In this document: piece after piece, positions 55,582-63,819 of the stretch
Layout: every line of letters starts with the position of its first letter
How positions within the stretch are numbered: position 1 is the first letter of the stretch
NCBI RefSeq assembly: GCF_009830945.1
Contig: NZ_VWVV01000016.1
Coordinates: forward strand, 62,001-126,000
Source of the DNA: Nocardiopsis sp. FR4
Lineage (GTDB): Bacteria > Actinomycetota > Actinomycetes > Streptosporangiales > Streptosporangiaceae
Reading direction: 5' to 3'
Length of the DNA stretch: 64,000 bases
Made by a program: the position numbers and the translations under genes
The notes under the pieces: generated by a model
Seen by the model: only the letters and a program-made list of their open reading frames with translations
Databases searched by the model: none
Told to the model about the DNA's origin: nothing

Positions 55582-56730
55582 TCACTCCGCCCCGGGATCC
55601 ACCACGACCAGTTCGGGGTGGAAGCCCTCGGGGTCCTCCAGCAGGGGCTGGTCGCCGCCGCGCAGGTGGTGGTCGAAGAAGGCCAGACCGTAGACCCGCA
55701 CCAGTTCCAGGCCGCGCTCCACACCGACGTCGCCGTAGAGGTCGCGCCACTGCTCCGGCGAGTACAGCTCCTCGGCCAGCCCGAGCCGCTCGGTGACCAG
55801 GCCCTGGTCGATGCCGTTGGAGTGCCCCGAGCCCCGGAGGCGGATCCACTGCCGCCAACCCTCCAGGCGCGGCCACAGCTCCGCCGTGCCGTGCCACTCG
55901 CGGCGCTGGCCGTTCTGCACGAGCGCCAGGGGCTTGTCCAGTCCCTCCTCCAGCACGGGCGGGTAGTAGGGCCCGTCCAGGTTGATCCCGGCGTCCACCC
56001 GCTCCTCGGCGCGCAGCGTCTCGGCGGTGGCGGTGCCGCCCCAGGAGTGCCCGGCCATCCCCACCCGGGAGGCGTCGATCACCCGGGACCACCGCCAGGC
56101 GGGGTCGGCGCCGGTGAGCCGGTCCAGCAGGAAGGAGACGTCCTCGGCCCGGTTGGCGGCTCCCAGGGCCCAGTCCGGGGTGTACTCCTGGTGCCGCAGC
56201 CCGTCGGGGAACTCCACAGGGGAGGCCTCGTGGGCGTGGTCCACCGCGGCCACCACGAAGCCGTGGCTGGCCAGGTCCTCGGCCAGGGAGGTGAACCAGG
56301 TCCGGTTGTGCCCGGCGCCGGGGGAGAGGACGACCAGGGGGAAGCCCTCCCGGGTGCGGGCGGGCGGCACGTCCAGCCGCGCGTGGGCGCGCACCCCGCG
56401 GTGCAGCACGTCCGGAGGCAGGTCCAGCCCGTTCGCCCGGACGATGAACTCCGACTCGGCCCCGGTCAGGTAGGGCGCCCGCCGCCCCGCGCCCGCCCGC
56501 GCCGGGTACCACAGGGTCACCATCAGTTCCCGGGGCCCGCCCGCCCACACGTCCTCGCGGGTCCCGTCCACCAGGTGCAGGTCCGTGGTGCCCACCGGGT
56601 GCTCCCCGGTGGGCGCGGGCAGGAGGACGCGGAAGGCGGCGGCGGGCGCCGCCGCGGCCGTACCGGGCGCGGCCAGGGGCAGGAGCAGGACTCCGGCCAG
56701 CGCGGTACTGAGAAGCGGTGCGTGGGGCAT
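55582..56730 (-). CDS. Secreted alpha/beta hydrolase (PAF-acetylhydrolase/dienelactone hydrolase-like)
   Basis: A 382-residue protein with a signal peptide (LLSTALAGVLLLPLAAPGTAAAA). The hydrolase core has the oxyanion-side LVVLSPGAGHNRTWF, the nucleophile in GMAGHSWGGTA, and a His in RGSGHSNGID. MVTLWYPARAG and YLTGAESEF are typical of platelet-activating-factor acetylhydrolase-like bacterial lipases. Probably an extracellular esterase/lipase; substrate unknown. Confidence 0.87.
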   Translation of the reverse strand: MPHAPLLSTALAGVLLLPLAAPGTAAAAPAAAFRVLLPAPTGEHPVGTTDLHLVDGTREDVWAGGPRELMVTLWYPARAGAGRRAPYLTGAESEFIVRANGLDLPPDVLHRGVRAHARLDVPPARTREGFPLVVLSPGAGHNRTWFTSLAEDLASHGFVVAAVDHAHEASPVEFPDGLRHQEYTPDWALGAANRAEDVSFLLDRLTGADPAWRWSRVIDASRVGMAGHSWGGTATAETLRAEERVDAGINLDGPYYPPVLEEGLDKPLALVQNGQRREWHGTAELWPRLEGWRQWIRLRGSGHSNGIDQGLVTERLGLAEELYSPEQWRDLYGDVGVERGLELVRVYGLAFFDHHLRGGDQPLLEDPEGFHPELVVVDPGAE

Positions 56731-56876
56731 GGGGAGTCCCGTCGTTCGGTGCCGTCTGGGGCCTCCCACGCTAGGAAACCGCGCCCGGTGCCGTCATCGG
56801 GGCCTTCCCCCGTCCCGCCCCGGGGGTCTCCCGGAGGGGAGGGGTGGTGTTGGCGCCACCCCGCCCCGCGACCCGC

Positions 56877-57518
56877 TCAGGAAGTGGGCTCCACCAGGAG
56901 CACCTCCAGGGTGCGCGGCCCGTGCACCCCCTCCACCCGGTCCAGTTCGATGTCGCTGGTCGCCGAGGGCCCGCTGATCCAGGTCAGCGGACGCGCGGGG
57001 TCCAGCAGCCGCACCGCCTGCGGCACCCCGTCCACCACCTGATCGGCGCGCACCACGCACAGGTGGTAGTCGGGGACCAGGGTGATCGCGCGCCGCCCCT
57101 GGTCGGGCCCGCCGTCCAGGACGATCGTGCCGGTCTCGGCGACGGCGACCGCGCACGCGGTCACCACGCCGTCGGCCCCGTCCAGGTCGCCCAGCGGCAC
57201 CGGCTCCTCCGCCGTGTCGGTCAGCCAGGCGGCCGAGGAGGCGGACAGCCACTCCCGCGGCAGCCCCGCCGGGACCACCACCCGGGACGCGCCCCGGCGC
57301 TCCAGGGAGGCGGCCACCTCCTCGGCGATCCGGTCGGCGGCCACCCGGCGCACCAGCGCCCGGTAGTCGGTCAGCCGGTCCTCCAGCACCTCCAGGGTCG
57401 GGCCCACGCCGTGGCTGTCGGCGAAGCCGCCTCCGGAGTCGCGCACCGGCGGCTCGTCCGCGGGCACGTCGGCCAGCGCCCGGCGCACCCGGGCCAGGAT
57501 CCTCTCGCGGCTGCTCAC
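56877..57518 (-). CDS. lutC: Lactate utilisation protein C
   Basis: A 213-residue LutC/YkgG-family protein from GTG 57518, which overlaps the lutB stop (GTGA). Family blocks: AVAETGTIVLDGGPDQGRR, LVPDYHLCVVRADQVV and WISGPSATSDIELDRVEGVHGP. LutA, LutB and LutC together oxidise L-lactate to pyruvate at the membrane. It is the last gene of the operon. Confidence 0.92.
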   Translation of the reverse strand: MSSRERILARVRRALADVPADEPPVRDSGGGFADSHGVGPTLEVLEDRLTDYRALVRRVAADRIAEEVAASLERRGASRVVVPAGLPREWLSASSAAWLTDTAEEPVPLGDLDGADGVVTACAVAVAETGTIVLDGGPDQGRRAITLVPDYHLCVVRADQVVDGVPQAVRLLDPARPLTWISGPSATSDIELDRVEGVHGPRTLEVLLVEPTS

Positions 57519-58942
57519 TGGTTCCCCTTCCCGCGCTTGTTCCACCACTGCCGGAAGGACTCGGCGGGCACCTCGGGGATGTCCCGGGTGTCGGTCCAGG
57601 CCCCGGCCATACCGGGCAGGTGCCGGGGAACGGCGCCTCGCCCCAGGCCCGCCGCGCGCTGGACCGCGTCCAGGGCGCGCGGGGAGGACAGCACCGCCTC
57701 GGCGCCCGCCATCAGCGCCCGCTCGCCCGCGTGCCCGGGGGAGGCGGCGACCTCCTCGCGCAGGTGCACCAGCACCTCGGGGATGTCGATGGCCACCGGG
57801 CACACCTCGTAGCACGCGCCGCACAGCGAGGACGCGTACGGCAGCGCCTCGTCCACCTCGGAGGACATCCCGTGCAGCTGCGGCGTGAGGATCGCGCCGA
57901 TCGGCCCCGGGTAGACCGACCCGTAGGAGTGCCCGCCGGTGCGCTCGTAGACCGGGCAGGTGTTCAGGCAGGCCGAGCAGCGGATGCAGCGCAGCGCCTG
58001 GCGGCCCACGGTGTCGGCCAGCACGTCGGTGCGGCCGTTGTCCAGCAGCACCAGGTGGAACTCCTGGGGGCCGTCGCCCGGCGTGACCCCGGTCCAGGTC
58101 GAGGTGTAGGGGTTCATCCGCTCGCCGGTGGAGGAGCGCGGCAGCAGCTGCATGAACACCTCCAGGTCCGACCAGGTGGGCACGATCTTCTCGATGCCGA
58201 CCACGGAGATGAGGGTCTGGGGCAGGGTCAGGCACATGCGCCCGTTGCCCTCCGACTCCAGCACCACGAGCGTGCCGGTGTCGGCCACCGCGAAGTTGGC
58301 GCCCGAGATCGCCGTGCGGGTGCGCAGGAAGCGCTCGCGCAGGTGCACCCGGGCCGCCTCGGCCAGGGCCCGGGGGTCGTCGGTCAGCCCCGGCGGGGCG
58401 GGCACGCCCCACTCGGCCATCTGCTCCAGGAAGATCTCCCGGATCTGGGCGCGGCCCAGGTGGATCGCGGGGACCAGGATGTGCGAGGGCAGGTCCTCGC
58501 CCAGCTGCACGATCAGCTCGGCCAGGTCGGTCTCGTAGGCGGTGATCCCGGCCCGGGCCAGGGCGTCGTTGAGCTCGATCTCCTGGGTGGCCATCGACTT
58601 GACCTTGACCACGTCGGTCTCGCCGGTGGCCTTCACCAGGTCGGTGACGATCGCGTTGGCCTCCGCCGCGTCGGAGGCCCAGTGCACCCGTCCGCCCGCG
58701 CGCTCGACCGACTCCTCCAACTGCTCCAGGTAGCGGTCCAGGTGGCGCAGGGTGTGCTCCTTGACCGCGGCTCCCTCGGCGCGCAGGCGCTGCCAGTCCG
58801 CTCCCATCTCGTCCACGACCGCGGCCCGCCTGTCGCGGATGGTGTGGGTGGCCTTGCGCAGGTTGTGCCGCAGCCGGGAGTCGTTGACCGCGTCGCGGGC
58901 GGCCTCGGGGAAGGGCGGCATGCCCAGGAACGTACCGCTCAT
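57515..58942 (-). CDS. lutB: Iron-sulfur lactate utilisation protein B
   Basis: A 475-residue LutB with two 4Fe-4S motifs: CIRCSACLNTCPVYE and CGACYEVCPVAIDIP. The N-terminal LutB domain includes KVKSMATQEIELNDAL, GANFAVADTGTLVVLESEGN and VGIEKIVPTWSDLEVFMQLL. Its ATG overlaps the lutA stop (ATGA), so the operon is translationally coupled. All cluster cysteines are present. Confidence 0.95.
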   Translation of the reverse strand: MSGTFLGMPPFPEAARDAVNDSRLRHNLRKATHTIRDRRAAVVDEMGADWQRLRAEGAAVKEHTLRHLDRYLEQLEESVERAGGRVHWASDAAEANAIVTDLVKATGETDVVKVKSMATQEIELNDALARAGITAYETDLAELIVQLGEDLPSHILVPAIHLGRAQIREIFLEQMAEWGVPAPPGLTDDPRALAEAARVHLRERFLRTRTAISGANFAVADTGTLVVLESEGNGRMCLTLPQTLISVVGIEKIVPTWSDLEVFMQLLPRSSTGERMNPYTSTWTGVTPGDGPQEFHLVLLDNGRTDVLADTVGRQALRCIRCSACLNTCPVYERTGGHSYGSVYPGPIGAILTPQLHGMSSEVDEALPYASSLCGACYEVCPVAIDIPEVLVHLREEVAASPGHAGERALMAGAEAVLSSPRALDAVQRAAGLGRGAVPRHLPGMAGAWTDTRDIPEVPAESFRQWWNKRGKGNQ

Positions 58943-59679
58943 CGGGCGGTGACCTCCTTCTCGGTGCTGGCCAGGATCTCGGCGAGGTGCGCCACCCGCA
59001 CGCCGGCGCGCTGCCGCGAGAGGATGCCGCCGATGTGCATCAGACAGGAGTTGTCCACCGCGCACAGCACCTCGGCCCCGCTCTCCACCGCGTGGCGGGC
59101 CTTGTCCGCGCCCATGGCCGAGGACACGTCGCCGTTCTTGACCGCGAACGTGCCGCCGAAGCCGCAGCACTCGGCGGCCCCGGCCAGCTCCACCAGTTCC
59201 AGGCCCCGCACGGCCCGCAGCAGCCGGTGGGGGCGGTCGCCCAGGCCGAGCATGCGCATGCCGTGGCAGGTGGGGTGGTAGGCCACCTTGTGCGGGTAGT
59301 AGGCGCCCACGTCGGTCACCTCCAGCACGTCCACCAGGAACTCGGTGAGGTCGTACACGCGCGGGGCCATCCGGGCCACCTTGCGCGACAGCCGGCTGCC
59401 GCTGGCGCCCAGCCGCGGGTAGTTGTCGCGGATCATCGCCGCGCAGGACGCGGAGGGGACCACGACGGCGTCGGCGCCCTCGAAGGTGCGCACGAAGCGC
59501 ACCGCCAGACGGCTGGCCGGGCGCCGGTAGCCGGTGTTGTAGTGCATCTGCCCGCAGCAGGTCTGGTCCTCGGGGAAGACCACCTCGTGGCCCAGCCGCT
59601 CCAGCAGGCGCACGACCGCGCGCCCGGTGTCGGGAAACAGTGTGTCGTTGACGCAGGTGACGAACAGGGCGATCCGCAT
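58939..59679 (-). CDS. lutA: Lactate utilisation protein A (CCG-domain oxidoreductase)
   Basis: A 246-residue protein with two CCG-type cysteine motifs (DQTCCGQMHYNTGYR and AECCGFGGTFAVKN), the hallmark of LutA/GlpC-like [4Fe-4S] proteins. Start ATG 59679 follows GAAGGAGG. It is first of the lutABC operon and lies behind a promoter-operator that it shares with the divergent GntR regulator. Confidence 0.95.
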   Translation of the reverse strand: MRIALFVTCVNDTLFPDTGRAVVRLLERLGHEVVFPEDQTCCGQMHYNTGYRRPASRLAVRFVRTFEGADAVVVPSASCAAMIRDNYPRLGASGSRLSRKVARMAPRVYDLTEFLVDVLEVTDVGAYYPHKVAYHPTCHGMRMLGLGDRPHRLLRAVRGLELVELAGAAECCGFGGTFAVKNGDVSSAMGADKARHAVESGAEVLCAVDNSCLMHIGGILSRQRAGVRVAHLAEILASTEKEVTAR

Positions 59680-59726
59680 GTGCCTCCTTCACGCCCCGCC
59701 GCACCGGTGGAGCCACGAACCCGAAG

Positions 59727-59737
59727 TGGTCTGACCA
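59727..59737. promoter_or_regulatory. FadR/LldR-type GntR operator
   Basis: TGGTCTGACCA is a perfect 11-bp palindrome fitting the TGGTnnnACCA consensus of FadR-subfamily GntR proteins. It starts directly after the -10 of the lut promoter, covering the likely transcription start, as expected for repression relieved by lactate. Confidence 0.7.
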
Positions 59738-59766
59738 ATCTTGCACTTTTGTGCGTACATTGGCAA
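59738..59766 (-). promoter_or_regulatory. Putative lutABC promoter
   Basis: On the minus strand TTGCCA (59766-59761) and CAAGAT (59743-59738) are separated by exactly 17 bases. The spacer contains GCACTTTTGTGC, a second small palindrome. A TATGAT at 59803-59808 could be the -10 of the divergent regulator. Confidence 0.5.
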
Positions 59767-59872
59767 GAAAGGCCTGATCGAGCTAGATCGGATCCTGATT
59801 GGTATGATCTCTTCGGCTGGGAGTCGCGGGGCGCTCCCGCCGCCGCGACCCCGCCCCCGCAGGGAGGCACCC

Positions 59873-60574
59873 GTGGGCGAGCACACGTCCGTCACCCGGC
59901 GCGCGGTCGACGAGGTCAAGGCCATGATCGCCAGCGGCCGGGTCGGACCGGGCGAGCGCCTGCCCACCGAGCGCGACCTGTCCGCCCGGCTCGGGGTCTC
60001 CCGCAGTTCCATGCGCGAGGCCATCCGCGCCCTGACCACGCTCGGCGTCCTGGAGTCGCGGCACGGCGCGGGCGTCTACGTCACCGCCCTGCGCCCCGCC
60101 GACCTGCTGGAGACCTTCTCCGTCCTGGCCGAGGTCTCCCAGGGGGAGACCCTGCTGGAGGTCCTCCAAGTGCGTCGCATGCTCGAACCCGCGGCCACCG
60201 CCCTGGCCGCCGCGCGGGCCAGCGCCGAGGACCTCGACCGGATCGGCTCCCTGCTGGAGCGCATGGAGGACGCCCCCGACACCGTGTGCGCCGACACGGT
60301 CACCGCCGACCTGGGCTTCCACCAGGCCATCGTGGCCAGCACCGGCAACGCCACCCTGGCCGCGATCAACGACGGGCTCTCCTCGCGCACCTTCAACGCC
60401 CGCGTGTGGGCGGGCCACCGGGAGGCGGGGCTCACCGCCAAACTGGCCGAGGACCACCGGCGCATCCACGAGGCGCTCCTGGCCCGCGACCCCGACGCGG
60501 CGCGGGCCGCGGCCACCGTGCACGTGCTGCGCGTGGAGCGCTGGCTGCGCGCCGACCTGTCCGGCGGCGGCTGA
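59873..60574 (+). CDS. GntR/FCD-family regulator, probable lactate-responsive repressor of lutABC
   Basis: A 233-residue protein from GTG 59873 (AGGGAGG upstream). N-terminal winged helix: GPGERLPTERDLSARLGVSRSSMREAI and GVLESRHGAGVYV; C-terminal FCD ligand domain with the metal-binding His in FHQAIVAS and RIHEALLARD. Divergent from lutABC with a matching operator between them, it most probably senses lactate. A longer in-frame start at ATG 59741 exists but would put the operator region inside the gene. Confidence 0.88.
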   Translation: MGEHTSVTRRAVDEVKAMIASGRVGPGERLPTERDLSARLGVSRSSMREAIRALTTLGVLESRHGAGVYVTALRPADLLETFSVLAEVSQGETLLEVLQVRRMLEPAATALAAARASAEDLDRIGSLLERMEDAPDTVCADTVTADLGFHQAIVASTGNATLAAINDGLSSRTFNARVWAGHREAGLTAKLAEDHRRIHEALLARDPDAARAAATVHVLRVERWLRADLSGGG

Positions 60575-60575
60575 C

Positions 60576-60896
60576 TCACCTGCCGCGCTCGCGCACCCTC
60601 TCGGCGAACTCCTCGGCGCGCAGCAGCCGCGCCAGTTCCTCGCGCCGCGCCACGGGCGTCGGCTCCACCTCCGGCTCGGGCTCGGAAACCTCCTGGCCCA
60701 GCTCCGCATCTATACCGAGAACGCCGTGGTCCTCGATCTCCTCGATCCGGTGGCCGTCGGGATAGTCCCGCAGGAACTCGGCCACCGCGGAGTCCTGGTC
60801 CGCGGCTCCCAGGCCCATGTCCACGTCGATGTCGTCGTCGTACCCCAGGTCCCAGGACCGGGTGTCGAACTCTTCCTCTTCGCTCGGTTCCGTCAC
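60576..60896 (-). CDS. Small acidic hypothetical protein
   Basis: A 106-residue, very acidic protein (EPSEEEEFDTRSWDLGYDDD, DQDSAVAEFLRDYP) with a basic helical C-terminus (ARREELARLLRAEEFAERVR). It is soluble, with no Cys or membrane segment. Its stop is 1 base from the end of the convergent GntR gene. It belongs to a type of acidic protein common in actinomycetes and without known function. Confidence 0.65.
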   Translation of the reverse strand: MTEPSEEEEFDTRSWDLGYDDDIDVDMGLGAADQDSAVAEFLRDYPDGHRIEEIEDHGVLGIDAELGQEVSEPEPEVEPTPVARREELARLLRAEEFAERVRERGR

Positions 60897-61016
60897 CGGC
60901 GTCCCCCTCGCGCTCGGTTCCTGTTACCGATGATGCCCTCTCACCACGGGGGCACGCCAGGGCGGCCGCGCGGCGTCGGTGACCGACAGTAGGCTTTCGT
61001 CCCGTTGCTGCCAGAC

Positions 61017-61871
61017 ATGAACGGAGTACCCCCTGCCGTGCGCGAGCGGGTCCGATCCCTCGTCGACGCCTCCTGGTTCCAGAGCGGCGTCATCACCCTC
61101 ATCCTCGTCAACGGGGTCATCCTCGGGGTGGAGACCTCGCCCCGCGCCATGGCCGCCCACGGCGAACTCCTCCACGCCGTCGACGTGGTCATCCTGTTCC
61201 TCTTCGTCGTCGAACTCGGCATGCGGATGTACGCCCACCGCGGGGAGTTCTGGCGCGACCCGTGGAGCTGGTTCGACGTCGTGATCGTCGGCATCGCCCT
61301 GCTGCCCACCTCCGGCCCCTTCGCGGTGCTGCGGGTGCTGCGCGTGCTGCGGGTCCTGCGCCTGCTGTCGGTGATCCCGTCCCTGCGCCACGTCGTCGCG
61401 GGACTCTTCCGGGCCCTGCCCGGCATGATGTCCATCCTCTTCCTGGTCATGCTGCTGCTGTACGTGTCGGCGGTCATGGCCACCAAGCTCTTCGCCGACG
61501 TCTCCCCGGACTACTTCGGCGACCTGCCCTCCTCGCTGTTCACCCTCTTCCAGATCGCCACCGCCGACGGCTGGGGCGGTATCGCCAAGGACGTGATGGA
61601 GCACAGGCCCACGGCCTGGGTGTTCTTCGTGGTCTTCGTGCTGGTGTCCACACTCGTGGCCCTGAACCTGTTCATCGCCGTTGCGGTGGAGGCCCTGGAG
61701 AAGGACGACGGGGACCAGAGCAGGGAGGAGGGCGGCGGCGGGGTCCTGGCCGGGGCCGCCCCCGACGGCGGCGGCCCCGACTCCGGGCACGCGGTGATCC
61801 TGGCCGAGCTGCGCGCCCTGCGCGCCGAGGTGGCCGTGCTGCGCCGCGAACAGGAGGGACTGCGGAGCTGA
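61017..61871 (+). CDS. Voltage-gated cation channel of the NaChBac/ion_trans type
   Basis: A 284-residue six-helix channel subunit, ATG 61017. S4 is VLRVLRVLRVLRLL with Arg at every third position (106-115), the voltage sensor. The pore loop reads FQIATADGWGG: the filter T-A-D-G-W (182-186) aligns with T-L-E-S-W of NaChBac, so the filter Glu is replaced by Asp and the neighbouring Leu by Ala. S6 is VFFVVFVLVSTLVALNLFIAV. The C-terminal tail is predicted coiled coil (AELRALRAEVAVLRREQEG), the usual tetramerisation module. Ion selectivity cannot be predicted with confidence. Confidence 0.88.
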   Translation: MNGVPPAVRERVRSLVDASWFQSGVITLILVNGVILGVETSPRAMAAHGELLHAVDVVILFLFVVELGMRMYAHRGEFWRDPWSWFDVVIVGIALLPTSGPFAVLRVLRVLRVLRLLSVIPSLRHVVAGLFRALPGMMSILFLVMLLLYVSAVMATKLFADVSPDYFGDLPSSLFTLFQIATADGWGGIAKDVMEHRPTAWVFFVVFVLVSTLVALNLFIAVAVEALEKDDGDQSREEGGGGVLAGAAPDGGGPDSGHAVILAELRALRAEVAVLRREQEGLRS

Positions 61872-61943
61872 GGGCGCCCGGCGGGCTTTCGTGGCAGGCT
61901 GTTACGCGCACGGAAGCCGCACACAACGACGAGGAGCCGCCGG

Positions 61944-63611
61944 ATGTCTGCCAGTACACCTCTTCCCCGCGCTGAGGACACCGCAGACCTGGACCGACGC
62001 CGGGAGTGGGCCGCGCTGGGCGAGCACCGCGAGCGGTGGGGCTCGACCCACCTGCGCCAGCTGTTCGCCGAGGACCCCGGGCGGGCCGAACGCTACACAC
62101 TCGACGTCGGCGACCTGCACGTCGACTACTCCAAGAACCTCGTCACCGACCAGACCCTGGGCCTGCTCGGCGACCTGGCCGCGGCCACCCGCGTGGCCGA
62201 CCTGCGCGACGCCATGCTGGGCGGCGAGCACATCAACCTCACCGAGGACCGGGCCGTGCTGCACACCGCCCTGCGCGCCCCCCGGGACCAGGTCGTGCGC
62301 ACCGACGGCCGCGACGTCGTCCCCGAGGTGCACCGGGTCCTGGACCGCATGGCCGACTTCGCCGACCGCGTGCGCTCCCGCTCCTGGCTCGGCCACACCG
62401 GCCAGCCGGTGCGCCGGATCGTCAACATCGGCATCGGCGGCTCCGACCTGGGGCCGGCCATGGCCTACGAGGCGCTGCGCCCCTACACCGACCGCGGCCT
62501 GGAGTTCCGCTTCGTCTCCAACGTGGACGGCGCGGACCTGCACGAGGCACTCGTGGACGCCGACCCGGCCACCACCCTGTTCGTGGTCGCCTCCAAGACC
62601 TTCACCACCGTCGAGACGATCACCAACGCCACCGTCGCCCGCTCCTGGCTGCTCGACGGCCTGGGCGACGACTCCGCCATCGCCAAGCACTTCGTCGCCG
62701 TCTCCACCAACGCCGAGGAGGTCTCGGCGTTCGGCATCGACACCGCCAACATGTTCGAGTTCTGGGACTGGGTGGGCGGACGCTACTCCTACGACTCGGC
62801 CATCGGCCTGCCGCTCATGGTGGCGATCGGCCCCGAGCGGTTCCGGGAGATGCTCGCCGGGTTCCACCTCATGGACACCCACTTCGCCACGGCCCCCGTC
62901 GAGCGCAACCTGCCCTTCATCCTCGGCCTGCTCGGCGTCTGGTACGGCGGCTTCATGGACGCCGAGAGCCACGCGGTGCTGCCCTACAGCCACCACATGT
63001 CGAAGTTCCCCGCCTACCTCCAGCAGCTCGACATGGAGTCCAACGGCAAGTCGGTCCAGCGCGACGGGCGCCCCGTCACCTGGCAGACAGGTCCGGTGGT
63101 GTGGGGCACCCCGGGTACCAACGGCCAGCACGCCTACTTCCAGCTACTGCACCAGGGCACCCGCTTCGTGCCCGCGGACCTGATCGGCTTCGCCAACCCC
63201 GCCCCCGACCTGCCCGAGCGCCTCGTGCCCCAGCACGACCTGCTCATGGCCAACCTCTTCGCCCAGGGCCAGGCGCTGGCCTTCGGAAAGGCCGCCGAGG
63301 AGGTCGCCGCCGAGGGCGTGCCCGCCGAACTGGTCCCGCACCGCACCTTCGAGGGCAACCGCCCCACCACCACCATCCTGGCCGACCGCCTCAGCCCCTC
63401 CGTGCTCGGCCAGCTCGTCGCCCTCTACGAACACAAGGTGTTCGTCCAGGGCGCGGTGTGGAACATCAACTCCTTCGACCAGTGGGGCGTGCAACTGGGC
63501 AAGGTCCTGGCCAAGCGGGTCGAGCCCGCCCTGACCGAGGGCGCCCGCGTCAGCGGTCTGGACGCCTCCACCGCCGCCCTGGTGGAGCGCTACCGCTCCC
63601 TGCGCGGCTGA
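61944..63611 (+). CDS. pgi: Glucose-6-phosphate isomerase
   Basis: Interconverts glucose 6-phosphate and fructose 6-phosphate in glycolysis. A 555-residue protein of full family length after GAGGAG. Substrate and catalytic motifs are intact: [31 protein letters not shown], the FSVFD-equivalent [27 protein letters not shown] and the C-terminal catalytic Lys in [14 protein letters not shown]. Single gene with a strong terminator. Confidence 0.97.
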   Translation: MSASTPLPRAEDTADLDRRREWAALGEHRERWGSTHLRQLFAEDPGRAERYTLDVGDLHVDYSKNLVTDQTLGLLGDLAAATRVADLRDAMLGGEHINLTEDRAVLHTALRAPRDQVVRTDGRDVVPEVHRVLDRMADFADRVRSRSWLGHTGQPVRRIVNIGIGGSDLGPAMAYEALRPYTDRGLEFRFVSNVDGADLHEALVDADPATTLFVVASKTFTTVETITNATVARSWLLDGLGDDSAIAKHFVAVSTNAEEVSAFGIDTANMFEFWDWVGGRYSYDSAIGLPLMVAIGPERFREMLAGFHLMDTHFATAPVERNLPFILGLLGVWYGGFMDAESHAVLPYSHHMSKFPAYLQQLDMESNGKSVQRDGRPVTWQTGPVVWGTPGTNGQHAYFQLLHQGTRFVPADLIGFANPAPDLPERLVPQHDLLMANLFAQGQALAFGKAAEEVAAEGVPAELVPHRTFEGNRPTTTILADRLSPSVLGQLVALYEHKVFVQGAVWNINSFDQWGVQLGKVLAKRVEPALTEGARVSGLDASTAALVERYRSLRG

Positions 63612-63613
63612 CC

Positions 63614-63649
63614 CGGCGGGGCGCGCAAAACCCTTTGCGCGCCCCGCCG
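63614..63649 (+). terminator. Strong intrinsic terminator of pgi
   Basis: A perfect 16-bp stem (63614-63629 with 63634-63649) and a 4-base loop, starting 3 bases after the pgi stop codon. The -35-like TTGCGC of the next gene lies within its 3' arm. Confidence 0.8.
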
Positions 63650-63663
63650 CCCCCGGTTAGCCT
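63635..63663 (+). promoter_or_regulatory. Putative promoter of the ABC-F leader, overlapping the pgi terminator
   Basis: TTGCGC (63635-63640), exactly 17 bases, then TAGCCT (63658-63663). Transcription would begin about 63670-63673, at or just before the ATG of the upstream ORF, so the leader peptide would be read from a leaderless RNA. Confidence 0.45.
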
Positions 63664-63672
63664 TTCCCCAAC

Positions 63673-63684
63673 ATGCGTTCCTGA
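63673..63684 (+). CDS. Four-codon upstream ORF (Met-Arg-Ser-stop) of the ABC-F gene
   Basis: ATG CGT TCC TGA begins 9 bases after the putative -10 box and has no Shine-Dalgarno site, consistent with leaderless initiation. Its stop codon lies within the first segment of the attenuator that follows, so a ribosome paused on it would physically block that segment. The peptide is presumably a sensor, not a functional product. Confidence 0.45.
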   Translation: MRS

Positions 63685-63812
63685 CATCGAGACCCACGAC
63701 CGCCGAGCCGGATCCCCGCTCGGCGGCTACCCCCGGTGCGGTCTCGGTGTCAGCGATCCCTCGCTCACGAGCCGGTTCCGCGCATCGAGGCCCACCCCGA
63801 CACGAAGGGTGG
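63681..63812 (+). promoter_or_regulatory. Predicted translational attenuator in the ABC-F leader
   Basis: Segment 1 (63681-63697) pairs with segment 2 (63736-63753) over 17 bp, with one G-U and one bulged C. Segment 2, from 63735 to 63749, can instead pair with segment 3 (63783-63796) over 14 bp, with two G-U pairs and the same bulge. The end of segment 3, CCACCC (63792-63797), can also pair with segment 4, GGGTGG (63807-63812), which is the ribosome-binding site of the ABC-F gene. The 1:2 and 2:3 pairings exclude each other, and 2:3 destroys 3:4. A GCCGAGC/GCTCGGC hairpin (63702-63724) sits in the 1:2 loop. Confidence 0.6.
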
Positions 63813-63819
63813 TCCCGCC

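Noticed and set aside
59741-59872. Earlier ATG start for the GntR regulator
   Set aside because: It would code through the promoter-operator region and lacks a ribosome-binding site; GTG 59873 has AGGGAGG upstream.
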